64,000 nucleotides of DNA, from positions 960,026 through 1,024,025 of the forward strand of contig JARGOK010000001.1 in the NCBI GenBank assembly GCA_029233985.1, written 5' to 3'. How positions within the stretch are numbered: the first letter of the stretch is position 1; the number at the start of each line of letters is the position of its first letter. Below, piece by piece: positions 17,192-25,923 of the stretch. The notes under the pieces are model-generated. The model was not told the DNA's origin. It ran no database searches and saw only the letters and a list, made by a program, of their open reading frames with translations. Made by a program: the position numbers and the translations under genes. The DNA comes from Candidatus Altimarinota bacterium. Lineage in GTDB: Bacteria > Patescibacteriota > Gracilibacteria > JAUYGZ01.

Positions 17192-19117
17192 TTAGACCTT
17201 TACGATGAATGGCATGATGATGGGGTTTCTTTTTACCATGTTCATAATGACCTTTCCGACAGAACGTTTTATGTCGAGTTTGATTTCATCTGAAGATGCT
17301 TTTCGAGCATGTCCTTTTTCGTAGGCTTTTTTTGCTGCTTCAACACATTTACTGTAGATCTCAGGAGAATCTTTTAGATAGATCAGCCCTCGTGAATCAA
17401 TTGCTGGATTTGCAATGAGTTTGCCTGTGTCTTGATTGACTCTGAATGCAATTATTGCCACTCCATTTTCAGACATGATTTGACGATCGAGCATCACTTT
17501 TGAGAGATGACCCTCGCCTTCACGGTGTCCGTCGATAAAGATATTATTCGCTGGGATTTTGCTTTTACTTTTGCGCATGGTGTGACCATCTGTTTCAATG
17601 ATGTCTCCATTTTCCGCCATGATGACTTTTTTGTCTTCCATCCCTATTTCTAGTGCGAGGTTTTTATGAGCATGTCGCAGGAGATATTCTCCATGGACTG
17701 GAATCAGGTACTTTGGTGTCATGAGCTTGAGCATGAGTTTGATTTCCTCTTGTTTTGCATGTCCAGAGGTATGTACATCCATGTGTTTGTTGGTGATGAC
17801 CTTTACTCCATGTCTGAGGAGTTTATTGATCATGCTTACTACCGACTTTTCATTTCCAATGATGGCATTTGAAGAAAGCACAATGGTGTCACTCGGAGTG
17901 AGTTTTATATCACGATGTTCTCCAATAGCTACCCGGCTGAGCGCCGCGAGACCTTCTCCTTGAGATCCGGTGCAGAGTATGATGGTTTTGTGGCTGGGGT
18001 GTTTTCCCATTTGTCGAATTTCCCGTAGGGTTCCGCTAGGTGGTTTGATAAACCCTGTTTTGGTTCCAATTTCGATATTGTTCATCATACTTCTTCCGCT
18101 CACGAAGACTTTTCGGTCATTTTTATGGGCAATATGTAATATTTGGTTGATTCTTCCCATTAGAGAAGAAAATGAGGCAATAATCACTCGGCCTTTTGCT
18201 TTTTCAATAATGTTTTCGAGAACTTCTGCGACTTTCTTTTCAGACATTGTATATCCAGGAATAGGGGCATTGGTTGATTCTCCCATGAGAGCTAATACTC
18301 CTTCAGAGCCAATCTTTGCTAAATGTTGGAAATCAGCACATTCTCCAGAAGCAGGTGTGAAATCAAATTTCCAATCTCCTGTGTGGACGATGTTTCCCAC
18401 TGGAGTTCGTAAGACAATTCCATTTGAATCAGGGATTGAGTGGTTTTGCAGGAAGTACTCAACTTCATAAGATCCAATTTTAAAAGGTTTTCCGTTTTCA
18501 ACAACTCTTAGATCACATCTTTTGGTGAGCTTGAATTCGTCGAGCTGTTTTTGGATCATTCCGATAGTGAGAGCAGATCCATACACAGGAGGGAACCCGA
18601 GTTTTGGTAAAATATGCTTTAGAGCACCAATATGATCGAGATGACCATGGGTGATAAGCATTGCTTTTACTTTTTTCTTGTTTTGTTCGAGGTAGGTTGT
18701 GTCTGGTATGACGTAGTCAATCCCTAGCATTCCTGGTTCAGGAAACTGAAGTCCGCAATCAATTGTGACGATCTCATCACCAAACTCAATGGCATTCATG
18801 TTTTTCCCTACTTCATCGAGTCCAGCCATTGGCATGATCTTCAAGAGCTTGTTTCCTTTGAATCGATGTGTTTTTTGGGATTGATGTTGTGCCTTTCTTG
18901 ATCCACCTGTGTGACTTTTTTGATGAGTTCTTTTTTTATGGTGATGTTGAGGTGTTTTGTGATGCGTTTTTTTTTGTTGAGGGCTGCTCGCTGGTGTTTT
19001 GGTTGTTGCTTCTTTTTTTGAAGCACCGTTTTGTGATTCTGGTTTCTTAAACCAGTCTGTTAGTTTGTTCATTTTTTCAATGTAATAATATAATTCATCA
19101 GTTTTCTCTCTGATCAT
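17192..19117 (-). CDS. rnj: Ribonuclease J (metallo-beta-lactamase/beta-CASP)
   Basis: RNA exo/endonuclease for rRNA maturation and mRNA decay. The metal-binding motif THGHLDH (residues 156-162) is complete, with a later histidine in HTGDWKFD, and the beta-CASP part has GESTNA and CTGSQGE. The C-terminal domain about 545-641 is the usual RNase J tail. Residues about 20-90 form an unusual extension rich in His, Lys, Gln and Ser, likely a flexible RNA-binding arm. I kept ATG 19117 because an extended -10 (TGCTATTAT) ends just 5 nt before it; an internal ATG at 19072 is the alternative. It lies back to back with the PRPP synthetase gene. Confidence 0.93.
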   Translation of the reverse strand: MIREKTDELYYYIEKMNKLTDWFKKPESQNGASKKEATTKTPASSPQQKKTHHKTPQHHHKKRTHQKSHTGGSRKAQHQSQKTHRFKGNKLLKIMPMAGLDEVGKNMNAIEFGDEIVTIDCGLQFPEPGMLGIDYVIPDTTYLEQNKKKVKAMLITHGHLDHIGALKHILPKLGFPPVYGSALTIGMIQKQLDEFKLTKRCDLRVVENGKPFKIGSYEVEYFLQNHSIPDSNGIVLRTPVGNIVHTGDWKFDFTPASGECADFQHLAKIGSEGVLALMGESTNAPIPGYTMSEKKVAEVLENIIEKAKGRVIIASFSSLMGRINQILHIAHKNDRKVFVSGRSMMNNIEIGTKTGFIKPPSGTLREIRQMGKHPSHKTIILCTGSQGEGLAALSRVAIGEHRDIKLTPSDTIVLSSNAIIGNEKSVVSMINKLLRHGVKVITNKHMDVHTSGHAKQEEIKLMLKLMTPKYLIPVHGEYLLRHAHKNLALEIGMEDKKVIMAENGDIIETDGHTMRKSKSKIPANNIFIDGHREGEGHLSKVMLDRQIMSENGVAIIAFRVNQDTGKLIANPAIDSRGLIYLKDSPEIYSKCVEAAKKAYEKGHARKASSDEIKLDIKRSVGKVIMNMVKRNPIIMPFIVKV

Positions 19118-19122
19118 TCTTC

Positions 19123-19131
19123 ATAATAGCA
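19123..19131 (-). promoter_or_regulatory. Extended -10 promoter directly before the RNase J start
   Basis: Minus strand TGC TATTAT (19131-19123) followed by five bases and then ATG (19117). A start point 6-7 nt after the -10 would be at or next to the A of ATG, so the message would be leaderless. Confidence 0.45.
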
Positions 19132-19323
19132 TTTTTTTACTGAGATAACAATCATGTTTTTGTTGAACACCTTTTTATTCCCTTCTGTAAGCCAACTTAT
19201 TAGATTTGATTTTATTCTGAATAAGAATTTTATGGTTCGTGATATTGTACTTTGTGCCTCTATAGTGAGGTATCGCTTTATGCTTGAAGCTGAAAGAATA
19301 GTAGTGCATTCTTCTTCTCATTG

Positions 19324-19352
19324 TTTCAAAAGGGGCTCTTTTAGGGTATAAT
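19324..19352 (+). promoter_or_regulatory. Candidate promoter of prs
   Basis: TTTCAA (19324-19329), 17 nt spacer, TATAAT (19347-19352), about 24 nt leader to the ATG at 19383, T-rich and with no Shine-Dalgarno. The rest of the 265 bp gap between rnj and prs holds no convincing gene. Confidence 0.5.
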
Positions 19353-19382
19353 AAAGGTAATAATCTCTTTATTCTGTCGTTT

Positions 19383-20315
19383 ATGTCGTCATATAAGATT
19401 TTCTCAGGGAGTTCTCATCGAGAGTTGGCTGAGTCTATTTGTAAAGAATTGGGTATTGAACTGACCAGTGCAAACCTGAAGAGATTTGCTTCAAATGAGA
19501 TCTATGTAAGATTAGAAGAAAGTGTGAGAGGGAAGGATGTTTTTATTGTTCAAACGGCGACAAAAAACGTGAATGAAGACTACATGGAGCTTTTTTTGAT
19601 GGCAGATGCTATGAAAAGGTCTTTTGCAACAAAAGTTCATATTGTTTTCCCATTTTATGGATATGCACGCCAAGATCGTGTTGCAGAGCCTCGTGAGACT
19701 ATTTCTGCAAAATTGATGGCAGATCTGCTCGTGACATCTGGTGTTGATCATTTGATGACGATTATGCTTCATTCTGATCAAATTCAAGGATTCTTTGATA
19801 TTCCTGTAGATAACATTAATCCATGTAAGCTATTTTTTGATTATCTCAAAGATAAAGACTTGAATGATACGGTTATCGTTTCTCCAGATGCTGGAGGAGC
19901 GAAGGCAGCTAAGCGATTTGCTGATATGTTTGGATTACCATTAGCAATATTGAACAAACAACGTGGTGCTCATAATGAGTCTGAAGTGACTCATGTGGTG
20001 GGAGATGTATCAGGCAAGACTTGTATTATTTATGACGATATGGTCGATACGGCTGGGTCAGTTTGTAATGCTAAGGATGCTCTTATCAAAGCTGGAGCAA
20101 AAGATGAAGTATGTTTGGCCGTTACGCATGCAGTTCTTTCGGGACCTGCTGTAGAGCGCCTCGATGCCGCTGGGTTTAAGGAAATTATTGTGACTGATTC
20201 GATTCCTCTTCCAGATCCTGCACCACAGAATGTGACAGTGTTGAGGTTAGCACCACTTATAGCTGCTATTATTCAGAGAATACAGGCGGGTGAGAGCGTG
20301 AGTGGTCTTTATTAA
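19383..20315 (+). CDS. prs: Ribose-phosphate pyrophosphokinase (PRPP synthetase)
   Basis: Cytoplasmic enzyme making PRPP from ribose 5-phosphate and ATP, for nucleotide synthesis and, here, possibly for the UbiA-type phosphoribosyltransferase at 7833. At 310 residues it has the standard class I length. Visible motifs are the N-terminal FSGSSHRELAESI, the catalytic/ATP region FPFYGYARQDRV with EPRETISAKLMADLL, the allosteric/ATP motif IMLHSDQIQGFFDIPVDN, and the PRPP-binding signature DDMVDTAGS (about 217-225). RpiB follows 83 bp downstream in the same direction, giving a ribose-phosphate gene pair. Confidence 0.96.
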   Translation: MSSYKIFSGSSHRELAESICKELGIELTSANLKRFASNEIYVRLEESVRGKDVFIVQTATKNVNEDYMELFLMADAMKRSFATKVHIVFPFYGYARQDRVAEPRETISAKLMADLLVTSGVDHLMTIMLHSDQIQGFFDIPVDNINPCKLFFDYLKDKDLNDTVIVSPDAGGAKAAKRFADMFGLPLAILNKQRGAHNESEVTHVVGDVSGKTCIIYDDMVDTAGSVCNAKDALIKAGAKDEVCLAVTHAVLSGPAVERLDAAGFKEIIVTDSIPLPDPAPQNVTVLRLAPLIAAIIQRIQAGESVSGLY

Positions 20316-20398
20316 GATGCTTTAGACTGTTAGGATTGTTGGGATGATTAGAAATAATGCTTTTCTAAAGTGTCTTTTATTTGTTAACTGTCTTTTTT

Positions 20399-20842
20399 AT
20401 GAAAATTTTTCTTGCGACGGATCATGCTGGTGTAGATCATAAAAATGCCCTACGGCACTATTTGGTTGAAAAAGGAATGGATGTAGAAGATATGGGAACG
20501 GATTCTACTGAATCTTGTGATTATCCAGATTTTATTATGCCTGCGGCTCGTGCTGTTGCTGAAGATCCGGAAAATAGACGGGCTTTTGTTTTTGGTGGAT
20601 CAGGACAAGGTGAGGCCATGACTGCTAATCGTGTTAAAGGAGTCCGTGCAACGACGTATTACCATCATGATTTGGACATTCTGGAGCTTTCGCGGTCTCA
20701 TAATGGTGCAAATATTCTTTCTATTGGAGCTCGATTTGTCTCCGTCGAAGAGATGAAAGAAGCTGCTGATAAATGGCTGGGGATGAATGAAGCTTTAGAA
20801 GAACGTCATGCAAGAAGAGTTGCTAAGATTGATACTGTTTAA
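20399..20842 (+). CDS. rpiB: Ribose-5-phosphate isomerase B
   Basis: Interconverts ribulose 5-phosphate and ribose 5-phosphate, supplying PRPP synthetase next door. 147 residues from ATG 20399, which places the family's first strand (MKIFLATDHAG) at the start; a longer frame from 20381 would add six residues. The active-site loop reads GGSGQGEAMTANR: the cysteine used as base in E. coli-type RpiB is absent and a glutamate (Glu72) stands where Mycobacterium-type RpiB uses Glu as the base. The phosphate and ring-opening region SRSHNGANILSIGARF is intact. A hairpin terminator follows immediately. Confidence 0.92.
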   Translation: MKIFLATDHAGVDHKNALRHYLVEKGMDVEDMGTDSTESCDYPDFIMPAARAVAEDPENRRAFVFGGSGQGEAMTANRVKGVRATTYYHHDLDILELSRSHNGANILSIGARFVSVEEMKEAADKWLGMNEALEERHARRVAKIDTV

Positions 20843-20880
20843 GAATTTGTTATTTGGATGTGAGATAATTGAAGATCAAA

Positions 20881-20912
20881 AAAAGGTGAGGAGAATAGTC
20901 CTCACCTTTTTT
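20881..20912. terminator. Bidirectional rho-independent terminator
   Basis: AAAAGGTGAGGA (20881-20892) pairs with TCCTCACCTTTT (20899-20910) around a 6 nt loop, with T-tract on the plus side and A-tract on the other. It sits between the convergent rpiB and ctpA genes and can serve both. Confidence 0.9.
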
Positions 20913-20931
20913 ATTGTTATTGTTTTCTTTT

Positions 20932-22611
20932 TTATCTTCGGAGGCTGGAGCGGCTTCCGTTCTTGAGTTTATTTATTGTTGCTTCGAGTGCTTCGTCTGC
21001 AGGACTTCCCGGGTTGTCAGTGATAACAATATCAGGGATTATCCCTGTTTTATTGATACTGTTTCCTTTTCCAGTGAGCCAATGAGCAGTAGTGATTTTG
21101 AGAGCTGATCCGTCTGTGTAGCTGATGACTTCTTGTACAGATCCTTTTCCAAAGCTGGTTTCTCCTACGATGATGGCTTTATCATAGTCTTGAAGAGTCC
21201 CTGCTAGGATCTCAGATGCAGAAGCAGATCCTTTATTAATGATAACAGCTAATGGAATATCAGAGATGATGGGGTCAGTCATAGCCTCTGAAACAGTTGT
21301 ATCTGTGAGTGTTTGGATTTGTACCGTTGAATCTCCTTTGTTGAGAAAATAATCCAGCATTTCAATCACGACATGGAGGAACCCTCCAGGGTTGTTTCTG
21401 ACGTCGATGATGACACCAGCAGGACGTTCTCTTGCTGCTTTTTCCAGTATGGGACGGAGCTCAGTTGCTGCATTGAGATTGAATTGTAGGAGGCTAATAA
21501 TATAGTAGCCATTTTGTTCTTCAAATGTGAGAGATGGAATATTGACTCTCCCTCGTGTGACTTGTATTTCGAGGCTTTCGCGTGATCTTTTGATTGTTAG
21601 ATTGACGCTTGTTCCTGATGGTCCTTTTATTTTTGATACGGCTTCTTGGAGAGTAAGACCATCCAGCGATTCTCCATTGACGTGTGTGACGATATCACCA
21701 GCACGTAGTCCTGCTTTTTCTGCAGGGCTTCCTTTGATAGGAGAAATAATGAGAATGTTCTCGTCTTTTTTTTCTATATACGCTCCGATTCCTTCAACAT
21801 CTCCCTTGAGTCCTTGGAAAAACTGAAGGTTTTCTGCTGGTGTGTAAAATTCACTATAGGGATCGTCTAGGCTGTCGACGACTGTTTTGATAGCATTATG
21901 AATTGCATCTGTTTCACTGAAATCATTTCGGTAATAGCTTTTGTTGTAGATGTTGTTGATAGTGGCTTCGAGGACATCGAGCTTGCTTCCATTGCTGATA
22001 TTAAGGAAAAATGATTGGTTTTCTTCTTGAGGAATCGAAAAAAGTGAGTCGTCAGCTGCCTCGATAAGAGAGAGTTTGAAAAGAAATCCGAGCGCCTCGC
22101 TTCTGCTGACTTTTTTGTTGAGACGAATTCCTGTTCGGGTTTCAGTTTGAGTTTTGAAAACACCAATTTCTACGGCTTTGTGGACTGTCGTGTCTGTGTC
22201 GATATCCGTATATTTCCATTGAGAATCGGGGATAAATGCTGGAATAGTGATTCCGTAGCTTAGCATTCCAGTACGCATCATTTCTACGGTGTTGAGGTTG
22301 TCATTTTTTTTGACTTGGTTTCCATAAAACCCTTCATTGAGGAGTTTTCGGAAGGCTGTAAATGAGGTCATTTTTCGATTTCCGATACTTCTCATAGAAA
22401 TGCAGGCCATTTCAAGTGCTGTGATTCGAAGGTTTGTTTTTTCAGGACTTTTTGTAAAACACCCGGTCAGATTGTACTCAGAGAGAAAGTCGACCAGTTC
22501 TTGGGAGGTTGCAGAAGATATAGTGATTTTTGATTCGGCAAAGGTGGGTTGGACGAGATGTGGGAGTAAGAGCCCGAGAGTAATAAGTAGAGCTCCGAAT
22601 TTTTTAAACAT
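20932..22611 (-). CDS. ctpA: C-terminal processing serine protease (S41, CtpA/Prc type)
   Basis: Exported peptidase that trims C-termini of envelope proteins. Signal peptide to about residue 25; residues about 55-185 resemble SLH modules (WKYTDIDTDTTVHKAVEIGVF, then IRLNKKVSRSEALGFLF); PDZ domain about 270-345 (GIGAYIEKKDENILII, SPAEKAGLRAGDIV); S41 catalytic core about 360-530. The catalytic serine is Ser464 in GSASASE and the lysine is Lys489 in FGKGS, the 25-residue spacing seen in characterised members. The SLH-like N-terminus is unusual for CtpA and would hold the protease on the wall. It is convergent with rpiB across a shared terminator. Confidence 0.92.
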   Translation of the reverse strand: MFKKFGALLITLGLLLPHLVQPTFAESKITISSATSQELVDFLSEYNLTGCFTKSPEKTNLRITALEMACISMRSIGNRKMTSFTAFRKLLNEGFYGNQVKKNDNLNTVEMMRTGMLSYGITIPAFIPDSQWKYTDIDTDTTVHKAVEIGVFKTQTETRTGIRLNKKVSRSEALGFLFKLSLIEAADDSLFSIPQEENQSFFLNISNGSKLDVLEATINNIYNKSYYRNDFSETDAIHNAIKTVVDSLDDPYSEFYTPAENLQFFQGLKGDVEGIGAYIEKKDENILIISPIKGSPAEKAGLRAGDIVTHVNGESLDGLTLQEAVSKIKGPSGTSVNLTIKRSRESLEIQVTRGRVNIPSLTFEEQNGYYIISLLQFNLNAATELRPILEKAARERPAGVIIDVRNNPGGFLHVVIEMLDYFLNKGDSTVQIQTLTDTTVSEAMTDPIISDIPLAVIINKGSASASEILAGTLQDYDKAIIVGETSFGKGSVQEVISYTDGSALKITTAHWLTGKGNSINKTGIIPDIVITDNPGSPADEALEATINKLKNGSRSSLRR

Positions 22612-22759
22612 AGTACTGAGATTAAAGGTATTTTATTCTTTCATTAAAAATGTGATCTGTAAATAGTTCTAGGTAGTCTCTTGTAGTATGTGTTTTGTAG
22701 GTAGAAATTGTGGAGTGACGGATCTTTTTTTATCGTTCATTGTTGAATGTTTATAGTTT

Positions 22760-23650
22760 ATGATATTCAATGCTGTAAAAAGAAATATGAGGTTTTCGAT
22801 TCTTATTCCGACATATAATAGAAAAAACAAGTTGAAAGTAGTGCTTGAGGCTGTTTCGAAGCAAGTCGGCATTTCTCAAGGTAATGTGATTGTGGGAGTA
22901 GATGGGAGTGAAGACGGGACGGTAGAGTTCTTAAAAGAATTGAAACTTCAGTACCCAACTCAGTTGGAGTTTTTTTCTATTCCGAATAGTGGGAGAGCTA
23001 TTATCCGTAATCGATTGATTGAAAAGGCTACGGGAGACGTTTTGATATTTATCCAGGATGACATTGTTGTGACGGAAAAATGGCTGGAGGCTCATTTAAA
23101 CTTTCATGAACAAAAAGAAGGTGCTTTGGTGGGACACATGACTTGGTATCCAAAACAAGAGATTTCTGAGTATATGAAATGGTTGGAAAATGGTGGACAT
23201 ATGTTGGATTTTTCTTCTTATCGTGATGGTGATCAGATGGATTTTTGGCATTTTTATATGGGGAATATTTCTCTCCAGCGAGCTCATTTGGATTCTCTTC
23301 GTTTCGATGAAGAGATGAAGGTATATGGTTGGGAAGATATTATGATGGGATTAGAATTTTGCCGTAAAGGGAGGAAGGTTTATTATTCTTCTTTTGCTTT
23401 GGCTTATCATTGGGATGAGTATTGTGAGAAAGATTTACAAGATTATATGGCACAGGTAGGGGAAAGTGCTGTGATGGCTGAAAAAAAGTATCCAGGTACA
23501 GGTTTTGTTCCATCTCCTTTGAAAAAGGTGGTATTTTCCTTGATGATTGGTTTTGGCAATGTGTTTTGGTTTCTATTACCCCAATCTGCGAAGTGGTACT
23601 TGGATATGAAAAAATGGTTTCTTCAGTCGGTATCTGCTTCGTCTCAATAA
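22760..23650 (+). CDS. Family 2 glycosyltransferase
   Basis: 296 residues, GT-A fold. The fold starts at MRFSILIPTYNRKNK (residue 10; ATG 22787 is therefore an equally good start) followed by IVGVDGSEDGTVEFL and the metal-binding IFIQDDIVVTEKW; the acceptor region has YGWEDIMMGLEFCRKG. A hydrophobic stretch close to the C-terminus may bind the membrane. It stands alone between ctpA and relA, 6 bp upstream of the latter, so the two may be co-transcribed. Sugar and acceptor cannot be told from sequence. Confidence 0.85.
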   Translation: MIFNAVKRNMRFSILIPTYNRKNKLKVVLEAVSKQVGISQGNVIVGVDGSEDGTVEFLKELKLQYPTQLEFFSIPNSGRAIIRNRLIEKATGDVLIFIQDDIVVTEKWLEAHLNFHEQKEGALVGHMTWYPKQEISEYMKWLENGGHMLDFSSYRDGDQMDFWHFYMGNISLQRAHLDSLRFDEEMKVYGWEDIMMGLEFCRKGRKVYYSSFALAYHWDEYCEKDLQDYMAQVGESAVMAEKKYPGTGFVPSPLKKVVFSLMIGFGNVFWFLLPQSAKWYLDMKKWFLQSVSASSQ

Positions 23651-23656
23651 TTCTTT

Positions 23657-25786
23657 ATGGATCTTAAAAGCCCACAATCGGTCATGAATCATGTTCGGGA
23701 CTACACGGACTTGGATCTTTCGATTTTTGAACAGGCTTGCCAATTATATTTGGAGAGTATTCATCGAACTTACTTTGACTTGCAGATGCAAACAGGTCTA
23801 AAGCTTCTTTTAGAACTGCGTGCAGATGTGGCGACTTTGGTGAGTTATGTGATGTATCATATGGCTGATGACTTGAGGAAATCTGTTGAGATGAGTTCTG
23901 ATGTGAAGGTTATTTTGAAAGGAATGACAGATTTGCATCCATTTATTGAGCTGGGCTTGATCTCGCACAAGAAATCTCCGGAATCTGTTCGAAAAATGTT
24001 TTTGGCGATGGCGAAAGATTTGCGAGTGGTTTTGATTATTTTGGCACTAAGGTATTCGTCATTGTATGATTTGAATGTGTATGATGCGCCTCTCAGAAAG
24101 AAAATTGCTCGTGAGACTCTTGAGGTATATGTGCCCTTAGCAGGGAGATTAGGGATTTATACTATTAAGCGTCCGCTCGAAGATCGCTGCTTTTCATTTC
24201 TTTCTGAAGAGGATTTTAAGGCTATGCAAACTGCTTTTGATCGAAGAGTAGAGCTTCATGAAAAGACGGTCAATTCTCTTGTGACGATTATAAAAAAATA
24301 CTTGCTGACCAAGGGAGTGGTTGCTGAAGTGTCTGGTCGGGTAAAAGGTTTGTACAGTACTTATAGTAAATTGAAACGAAAAGGAGGCGGCTCTCTGGAG
24401 GATATTTATGACCTCTTAGCCTTGCGAATCATTGTGAAGGATCAGATGGATTGTTATTCTGTGTTGGGGCATATCAATAATGAATGGATTGCTCTTTCGG
24501 GAAGGTTTAAAGACTATATTGCAATGCCGAAAGCAAATGGATATCGGAGTCTGCATACGACCGTGTTGGGAATGATTACTGATTTTGATAGGCCTGTGGA
24601 GGTTCAAATTCGAACTGAGGAGATGCATCGTGAAGCTGAATTTGGTATTGCTGCGCATTGGTGGTACGAAGAGGAGGGAATTAAAAAGCAAGATTCTGCT
24701 CATCACTTTATGAATCGCTCCGGGTACCAGCAAAAGCTTCAGTGGATGAAAAACTTGGTTGAGCTCCAGGAAAATATGAGAACCAGTGATGATTCTTCAA
24801 CGATGGAGTTGTTTGCGGATTCGATTTTTGTTATGACAATGAATGGTCAGGTTATTGAGCTCCCAAAGGGAGCTACACCTCTTGACTTTGCGTATTATAT
24901 TTCTTCTTCACTTGGTAATCATTGTTTTAAGGCGAAGATAAATGGAAAGGTTGTACCTTTAGATTATGAATTGAAAACTGGAGATAAGGTTTTTATTCTC
25001 AAAAAACTTGAGGTTGTACCAAATCTTTACTGGCTTTCAGTTGTTCAGACAGAAAAGGCAAAGAAAACTATTCAAGGTTTTCTCTTTGAACAAGGCAAGG
25101 TTCAGCTCTTGAATCGAGGAATTGAAATGATGAATAAGCAATTAAAAAGAATGAAAAAATCACCATTAGACGATCGCTTGAGTCTTATGGCAGAGTATGA
25201 TGGGCGGAAATTTACTCAGGAAGAACGGAAAGCTGTGCTGGTTTCTTTGGCTCAAGGAGAGATCGATTCTGAGGTTTTAATCAAAAGAATTTTTCCTCGA
25301 GATGCATATTTTCAGAAGCAATTGGTTCAGTTTGGAAAGTTGTCAAGGAGTAAAAGCAAGATTTTTATTGCTGGTGACAATACTCTGAAGACAAAAATTG
25401 CAGCATGTTGTAGTCCCAGTTCTGCCCATAAAATTATTGGATATGTCACGCGAGGTGGATTTATATCAGTTCACCGAAAAAGTTGCAAAGTATTGTCTTC
25501 ACTTGATACCTCACGCCTTCTTGAGTCCTGGTGGAATGGACATAAAGCTAGCCCAAAGCGTGCAAAAGCTGTGGTTCAAGTGAAGCGATCTCATTTATTA
25601 TCTGCTCTAACTCAGGTTCTTCAAAAAGAAGGTGTGGGTCTTTTGGGATTTGAGCATGAACAAGAGGGACAAATTTATATTTTGATTTTTGATCTGCAAT
25701 TGTCAGATATGAAAACTATGGAAAATGTTGTGAAAGTATGGGAGGGGATGAAAGATGTCGTTAGTGTGAAGGTTATTGGTAGTTAG
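23657..25786 (+). CDS. relA: RelA/SpoT-family (p)ppGpp synthetase, hydrolase domain degenerate
   Basis: Long RSH protein of 709 residues. The synthetase domain (about 205-345) is intact: GRVKGLYSTYSKLKRKG, DLLALRIIV, KDYIAMPKANGYRSLHTTV, VEVQIRTEEMH. TGS domain at about 390-455 (ELPKGATPLDFAYYISS), a Cys/His module with CC, H and C at about 576-612, and a C-terminal ACT domain (about 635-709). The N-terminal HD hydrolase region is recognisable only by its flanks: the catalytic HD pair is not present, and the canonical LADRLHNMRT motif reads LALRYSSLYD. So it should make (p)ppGpp but not degrade it, as in E. coli RelA. Confidence 0.92.
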   Translation: MDLKSPQSVMNHVRDYTDLDLSIFEQACQLYLESIHRTYFDLQMQTGLKLLLELRADVATLVSYVMYHMADDLRKSVEMSSDVKVILKGMTDLHPFIELGLISHKKSPESVRKMFLAMAKDLRVVLIILALRYSSLYDLNVYDAPLRKKIARETLEVYVPLAGRLGIYTIKRPLEDRCFSFLSEEDFKAMQTAFDRRVELHEKTVNSLVTIIKKYLLTKGVVAEVSGRVKGLYSTYSKLKRKGGGSLEDIYDLLALRIIVKDQMDCYSVLGHINNEWIALSGRFKDYIAMPKANGYRSLHTTVLGMITDFDRPVEVQIRTEEMHREAEFGIAAHWWYEEEGIKKQDSAHHFMNRSGYQQKLQWMKNLVELQENMRTSDDSSTMELFADSIFVMTMNGQVIELPKGATPLDFAYYISSSLGNHCFKAKINGKVVPLDYELKTGDKVFILKKLEVVPNLYWLSVVQTEKAKKTIQGFLFEQGKVQLLNRGIEMMNKQLKRMKKSPLDDRLSLMAEYDGRKFTQEERKAVLVSLAQGEIDSEVLIKRIFPRDAYFQKQLVQFGKLSRSKSKIFIAGDNTLKTKIAACCSPSSAHKIIGYVTRGGFISVHRKSCKVLSSLDTSRLLESWWNGHKASPKRAKAVVQVKRSHLLSALTQVLQKEGVGLLGFEHEQEGQIYILIFDLQLSDMKTMENVVKVWEGMKDVVSVKVIGS

Positions 25787-25865
25787 ACACATGTCTTGAA
25801 TGCTGATGTAGAGAAGGTGTTTTGTCGATCGTCATTGTCATTTTAGTGTGATGGTTTATTAATAA

Positions 25866-25894
25866 TTCTTGATTTTTTAAAGAATTGGTATTAT
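25866..25894 (+). promoter_or_regulatory. Candidate extended -10 promoter of FG-GAP/RHS genes
   Basis: TTCTTG (25866-25871), 17 nt spacer, TGG TATTAT (-10 at 25889-25894), leader of about 23 nt to the ATG at 25924, no Shine-Dalgarno. Confidence 0.45.
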
Positions 25895-25923
25895 AGTGCC
25901 AACTCAGTCGTAATCACTATTTT

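Noticed and set aside
19154..19351. 65-codon frame between rnj and prs
   Set aside because: It runs into the TATAAT of the prs promoter, has no family signature and a composition like the AT-rich spacer.
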